Source: Hepatocystis sp. ex Piliocolobus tephrosceles
Lineage: Eukaryota; Apicomplexa; Aconoidasida; Haemosporida; Plasmodiidae
DNA: 10,615 nucleotides
NCBI GenBank assembly: GCA_902459845.2
Contig: CABPSV020000681.1
Span: forward strand, 1 to 10,615
Reading direction: 5' to 3'
Shown here: piece by piece, positions 8,632 through 10,615 of the stretch
Layout of the letters: every line of letters begins with the position of its first letter
How positions within the stretch are numbered: the first letter of the stretch is position 1
Made by a program: the position numbers and the translations under genes
The notes under the pieces: generated by a model
Seen by the model: only the letters and a program-made list of their open reading frames with translations
Databases searched by the model: none
Told to the model about the DNA's origin: nothing

Positions 8632-8691
8632 ATTAAACAATCAATTAACTAATCGATTAACTAATCGAATAAGTGATCGAATAAGTGATCG
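8632..8691. repeat. 12-bp tandem repeat, five units in three sequence classes
   Basis: ATTAAACAATCA (8632-8643), ATTAACTAATCG twice (8644-8667) and AATAAGTGATCG twice (8668-8691). Paired identical neighbours indicate stepwise duplication and divergence. Ends 13 bases before the BCP1 stop codon on the opposite strand. Confidence 0.9.
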
Positions 8692-8704
8692 ACTCGTTTT
8701 GCTC

Positions 8705-10000
8705 TCATACAACAATGTTATTTATGTGTTTTATGGCACTGCTATATTTGTCAAAAGGAATAATAAAAATAATATAATATTCTTTAAGATTAACTTCCGT
8801 ACCTTTATTGTTAGTAACTTCGTAAAATTTTTTTATATTATTATTACGCCATAAAACATGATATAGTTTATACTGAAAAAAATATTGTTCTTCAAAATGA
8901 GCAAAAATAAGTTCATCATTTATATCTTTATAAACTTTTGTATAAAATAAAATATAATCAAAAAAATAAAATTGTTTTTCTTGCATATCTAAGTCTTGAA
9001 TATTTTGAGACCATGTTATATCGTCCAAAACATTTTGATGCAACAACTTTATTAAATTAATAGGACAATTAATAAATCTGTTATTAATTAATAACCCTAT
9101 ATTTTTCTTATTATCGTTTGATAAAAGTTTTACTAATTCGTTTTTATTAACTTTCAATTCTTTTGTATTTATTTTATTAATTTTATTTAATAAAAACGTT
9201 TTTAAATTGTTTAATTCAGTGTATTGATTTATATTAATAATAGTTGCAAAACTTATTATATTATCAACATTTTCGTTATTTATTGTACATATTAATTTGC
9301 CGATATTTTGTTGATCACATATAACATTTAATAGTTCCATAGAACAAGTTAAATTATTAAATAATTCACTACTTCTTAATAGTATATATATATTATCTTT
9401 GTATGTATCACTAGGGTCTATTAATTCAAAATCAGCGACTATTTCATCATTACTTTTATTATCTTCGTCATCATTATCTGTAGCAGTATTTGTATCAGCA
9501 TCTGTAGCAGTATCTGAATTATTTTCTACCATTGCTTCATTCGTAGTATGTTTACTATTATTTTTAACTATTTTTTTAGCTATTTTTTTAGCTATTTTTT
9601 TAGCTATTTTTTTGGTCAGTTTTTTACTATTTTTAGCTATTTTTTTAGTAATTTTTTTACTATTTTTAGCTTTTTTTTTAGCAAGTTTTTTACTATTTTT
9701 AGCCAGTTTATCATTATCAAGTCCATTATTATCTAGTCCGTCATTATCAAGTTTTTTTTTTTTTTCTTCACTATTTATAACTAAATCCTCTTTGTTTTTT
9801 TTTTTTTTTTTTCCTTGTTTATGTTTTTTGATTGTTTTTTTACAATCCTTTTCCTTTATCTTATTTTTTTCCTTTTTTCCTTTTTTTCCCTTTTTTATAT
9901 TTATTTTATCGTTTTTTTTAACGGATTTATAAATAATTGTTTCATTGTTCTTCGCCTTATTCGATAGGTGGCTCTTTTCATTTACAGATAAGTCTGACAT
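8705..10000 (-). CDS. BCP1: BCP1/BCCIP-family protein with lysine-rich N-terminal extension
   Basis: A 431-residue single-exon gene. Residues about 185-430 fit the BCP1/BCCIP family: FELIDPSDTYKDNIYILL near the start, QQNIGKLI (230-237), the family signature GLLINNRFINCP (302-313) and the late block IFAHFEEQYFF (365-375). Yeast Bcp1 is a nuclear protein that chaperones ribosomal protein uL14 (Rpl23) and supports nuclear export; mammalian BCCIP binds BRCA2 and p21. The order here is Lys-rich region (about 29-150), acidic Asp/Asn segment (168-188), then the family domain. An acidic segment before the domain is typical; the very basic extension is unusual and may aid nuclear or nucleolar targeting (inference). 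The start is the first ATG, immediately preceded by (TA)10. Convergent with the ASNSD1-like gene; no shared regulation is visible. Confidence 0.85.
   Translation of the reverse strand: MSDLSVNEKSHLSNKAKNNETIIYKSVKKNDKINIKKGKKGKKEKNKIKEKDCKKTIKKHKQGKKKKKNKEDLVINSEEKKKKLDNDGLDNNGLDNDKLAKNSKKLAKKKAKNSKKITKKIAKNSKKLTKKIAKKIAKKIAKKIVKNNSKHTTNEAMVENNSDTATDADTNTATDNDDEDNKSNDEIVADFELIDPSDTYKDNIYILLRSSELFNNLTCSMELLNVICDQQNIGKLICTINNENVDNIISFATIININQYTELNNLKTFLLNKINKINTKELKVNKNELVKLLSNDNKKNIGLLINNRFINCPINLIKLLHQNVLDDITWSQNIQDLDMQEKQFYFFDYILFYTKVYKDINDELIFAHFEEQYFFQYKLYHVLWRNNNIKKFYEVTNNKGTEVNLKEYYIIFIIPFDKYSSAIKHINNIVV
9563..9706 (-). repeat. KKIA / AKNSKK coding repeat in BCP1
   Basis: Residues 99-146 repeat AKNSKK(L/I)(A/T)KK and then KKIA four-residue units. 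At DNA level the end of the array is AAAAAAATAGCT in 12-bp steps, seen on the plus strand as TATTTTTTTAGC. A shorter LDN[D/N][G/K] repeat (residues about 84-99) precedes it. Confidence 0.88.
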
Positions 10001-10020
10001 TATATATATATATATATATA
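10001..10020. repeat. (TA)10 abutting the BCP1 start codon
   Basis: Ten perfect TA units directly touch the minus-strand ATG at 9998-10000, so the last leader bases of the BCP1 mRNA would be this repeat. Length changes here would not alter the frame but could affect start context. Confidence 0.85.
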
Positions 10021-10180
10021 TTATATTCAGATTTTTATTAAAAAAATGTTTAAGCCTTTATTAAAATATATTACTTGTTCATATATTTTTTTTTTTTTTT
10101 TTACAAATTATTTACAACTTAGTACTAAATAAATATATTTAATTCGATATTTACTTTCCTTGAAATAATATAACATAAAG

Positions 10181-10227
10181 AAAAAAAAAAAAAAAAAAAA
10201 AAAAAAAAAGCGTTGTAACTTGGTGCT

Positions 10228-10267
<40 letters not shown>
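10181..10267. repeat. A29 - 20-base spacer - T38 potential hairpin
   Basis: A run 10181-10209 and T run 10230-10267 are separated by a 20-base mixed spacer at 10210-10229. In a transcript from either strand these runs could pair. Homopolymer pairing is weak, so the structural claim is tentative. Confidence 0.5.
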
Positions 10268-10271
<4 letters not shown>

Positions 10272-10309
10272 GCTGAAAGTACCTATATGAAACATGATTT
10301 ATATTTATG

Positions 10310-10396
10310 TTTTTTTTTTTTTTTTTATTTCTCCTTTTGTTTTTCTGCATAAGAAAAAATAAAAAACAAAAGGAGAAATAAAAAAAAAAAAAAAAA
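10310..10396. repeat. Perfect 35-bp inverted repeat with 17-base loop
   Basis: Left arm 10310-10344 is 17 T, A, TTT, CTCC, TTTT, G, TTTTT. Right arm 10362-10396 is its exact reverse complement, ending in 17 A. The loop is 10345-10361. Eighteen base pairs of each arm are not homopolymer. Upstream of BCP1 by about 310 bases. Confidence 0.95.
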
Positions 10397-10615
10397 TAAA
10401 ATAAAATGAAGTAAATAAAACATGTACATATATATTCATATATAAGTAACATATACAAGTAATTATTTGTCTGTGGGTGTATATAACCACCCATTTTCTA
10501 AGTGACATAAGGATGTAAAATGGATACATATCTTTACATTTGTATGACTCATTTTATGAACACTCAATAAAGTTCCTTACAAAATGAATATTTATCGTAT
10601 GAAATAAGTACAAGA
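10397..10615. other. Right-edge region without a supportable gene
   Basis: AT-rich but of higher complexity than its surroundings. It contains a 6-bp inverted repeat, TGGGTG (10474-10479) with CACCCA (10488-10493) around TATATAAC. A 29-codon minus-strand frame starts near 10550; it is too short and without recognisable homology to call. It may be the flank of a gene off the right edge. Confidence 0.5.

Noticed and set aside
8632..8691. CRISPR-like array
   Set aside because: Units are 12 bp, contiguous and without spacers; the genome is eukaryotic.
9399..9932. 177-codon plus-strand frame opposite BCP1
   Set aside because: Made of Phe, Leu and Ser from the complement of Lys and Asn codons. 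BCP1 family motifs are on the minus strand.
10460..10550. 29-codon minus-strand frame at the right edge (MSHTNVKICIHF...)
   Set aside because: Short, no recognisable family, no splice context I can defend; composition alone is not enough.

Overview
The window looks like nuclear DNA of a malaria parasite (genus Plasmodium, or a very close haemosporidian). The reasons are the extreme A+T content inside and outside genes, long poly(A), poly(T) and (TA)n tracts, and proteins dominated by Asn, Lys and Ile codons with low-complexity inserts. The two recognisable proteins are eukaryotic. The repeat style (TATG/TATA microsatellites, Glu/Gln-rich tandem repeats) would suit a P. malariae- or P. ovale-like species, but I cannot fix the species from sequence alone.

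Layout. Positions 1-3707 hold no gene I can support: microsatellites, homopolymer runs and a few G/C-containing islands. Positions 3708-8066 (+) are one uninterrupted 1452-codon gene for an asparagine synthetase domain-containing protein of the ASNSD1 type. Its conserved core (degenerate glutamine-amidotransferase-like N-terminus, SGGIDST PP-loop, GADE, RDDR and QFGSK motifs) is split by low-complexity inserts. The largest lies between the PP-loop half and the GADE half. It carries a 15-bp (GMEQV/KMEQV)n repeat, a Cys/His cluster that looks zinc-binding, and an (EQ)n tract. Positions 8067-8704 are a convergent intergenic spacer with (AC)n, (TA)n, a 97-base poly(A) and a two-part short tandem repeat. 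Positions 8705-10000 (-) encode a BCP1/BCCIP-family protein with a long lysine-rich N-terminal extension. Positions 10001-10615 are its upstream region, with a (TA)10 abutting the start codon, an A29/T38 pair and a perfect 35-bp inverted repeat.

The two genes are convergent neighbours, and nothing in the sequence shows a functional link. BCP1 proteins act in ribosomal protein handling and nuclear export. ASNSD1 proteins are a poorly understood offshoot of asparagine synthetase. I see no transposon, CRISPR array, tRNA, rRNA or known spliceosomal RNA. The most distinctive items are the embedded Cys/His motif in the ASNSD1-like protein, the apparent loss of both classical catalytic residues in that protein, the block-structured 15-bp repeat, and the perfect inverted repeat upstream of BCP1.
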